Below are positions 5,583 through 5,989 of a DNA stretch of 5,989 bases, piece after piece. This DNA is from Anaerolineales bacterium (GTDB lineage Bacteria > Chloroflexota > Anaerolineae > Anaerolineales > Villigracilaceae). A model generated the notes under the pieces. It made no database searches and was not told the DNA's origin. It saw only the letters and a list, made by a program, of their open reading frames with translations. The translations under genes and the position numbers were made by a program. The stretch spans positions 1 to 5,989 of the forward strand of contig JADLCG010000252.1 in the NCBI GenBank assembly GCA_020847355.1. The letters are read 5' to 3'. Each line of letters starts with the position of its first letter. Positions within the stretch are counted from its first letter, which is position 1.

Positions 5583-5608
5583 GCCTCTTTGTAATTGTAT
5601 CACCTCTT
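5583..5608 (-). promoter_or_regulatory. Possible promoter and operator of the toxin-antitoxin pair
   Basis: On the minus strand an extended -10, TGATACAAT (5602-5594), lies 16 bases before the antitoxin ATG. Two direct copies of AAGAGG (5608-5603 and 5589-5584, 19 bases apart) flank it, and the second doubles as the ribosome-binding site. No good -35 is seen, which an extended -10 can tolerate. An antitoxin bound to the paired copies would block both polymerase and ribosome. The initiation site would be very close to the start codon, which weakens the promoter call. Confidence 0.3.
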
Positions 5609-5989
5609 AATACTTTGGCTCTTCAATATAATGCAACTTTTCAGGATGCTCACGCACAATGACAGACATATGCTCAAAAAATTCATTTGCCGTCAGATAA
5701 TGCACTTTCGCCGCGCCTACTGGAATCTCTTTAATCACGCCTGCATGTAAAAGATCGTTCATGCCGGGCGTGATGTAGGTTTTCACGCGCTCGTGATTAC
5801 GCACATACATCGTATAAGTTTTGATCTGCGGTTTTCTATCATAGCCCATGTAAATGCCAGCGAACTCTTTGATGCGGCGATAATCGCAACCCACGTTATA
5901 TTCAATATAATGATGCATCGAAAAAGAGTTATTGAAATCCAAACCAATGCTAACGATCATGGCGTTGAGTTTGTGAAACAAAGCAAAAG
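5607..5989 (-). CDS. AAC(3)-type N-acetyltransferase, C-terminal part (5' end outside window)
   Basis: This frame is open to the window edge. The 127 or so residues visible are the C-terminal half of an AAC(3)/YokD-type acetyl-CoA-dependent N-acetyltransferase, a family usually about 260-280 residues long. The visible match starts with KLNAMIVSIGLDFNNSFSMHHYIEY: a hydrophobic strand, a Ser/Asn-rich turn, then an HxxIE motif at the active-site His. Next come YRRIKEFAGIYM and TYTMYVRNHERV, then a C-terminal AAKVHYLTANEFFEHM segment. Many family members are not aminoglycoside-resistance enzymes; in glycan loci they probably acetylate amino sugars. A TTG at 5981 is not a convincing start, because upstream codons remain open and the protein would lack its first half. 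It stops 29 bases before the antitoxin ATG, on the same strand. The assignment rests on motif resemblance and a partial sequence. Confidence 0.72.
   Translation of the reverse strand, partial: FALFHKLNAMIVSIGLDFNNSFSMHHYIEYNVGCDYRRIKEFAGIYMGYDRKPQIKTYTMYVRNHERVKTYITPGMNDLLHAGVIKEIPVGAAKVHYLTANEFFEHMSVIVREHPEKLHYIEEPKY

Noticed and set aside
5607..5981. A complete 124-residue gene starting with TTG at 5981.
   Set aside because: The frame stays open to the window edge and the protein resembles only the C-terminal half of its family, so it is a truncated view of a longer gene.

Overview
The window carries a run of eight genes, all on the minus strand, read from the right edge (5989) to the left edge. 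Most of it looks like part of a surface-glycan or nucleotide-sugar locus. From 5' to 3' on the minus strand the order is: the C-terminal part of an AAC(3)-type N-acetyltransferase (5607-5989, cut by the window edge); a DUF433 antitoxin and DUF5615 PIN-like toxin pair (5577-4994) closed by an intrinsic terminator; a DUF4910/DUF2172 aminopeptidase-like zinc protein with a C-terminal winged helix (4936-3611); an SpsF-type cytidylyltransferase (3491-2679); two GT-A-like glycosyltransferases (2666-1761 and 1710-754); and a DUF3800 protein (743-123). No convincing gene was found on the plus strand. Every gap between genes is shorter than 130 bases.

The acetyltransferase, aminopeptidase-like protein, cytidylyltransferase and glycosyltransferases plausibly act together. 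A CMP-activated acidic or amino sugar would be made or modified, then transferred to a growing glycan. The toxin-antitoxin pair and the DUF3800 gene are visibly more AT-rich than the glycan genes. Hand counts in sample 60-base lines gave 16/60 G+C at 421-480 and 17/60 at 5521-5580, against 35/60 at 3841-3900. Both look like later arrivals into the locus.

The most unusual signal is a set of short degenerate tandem repeats, all inside 840-3610. Three clear arrays and one short one have a 7-base period, each with its own unit sequence. Two of them lie in frame inside genes and two lie at gene junctions. A further pair of 9-base-period arrays (CACAGAG-type) forms a large inverted repeat between the aminopeptidase and cytidylyltransferase genes. 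None was seen in the AT-rich genes. The left edge (about 20-118) holds a compact GC-rich inverted-repeat element. It could be a small structured RNA of a class I do not recognise, with a perfect TATAAT just upstream on the plus strand.

The organism is bacterial with moderate G+C. The gene families and the abundance of short heptamer filler repeats would fit a Chloroflexota (Anaerolineae-like) genome. That is an impression from family resemblance and has not been tested.
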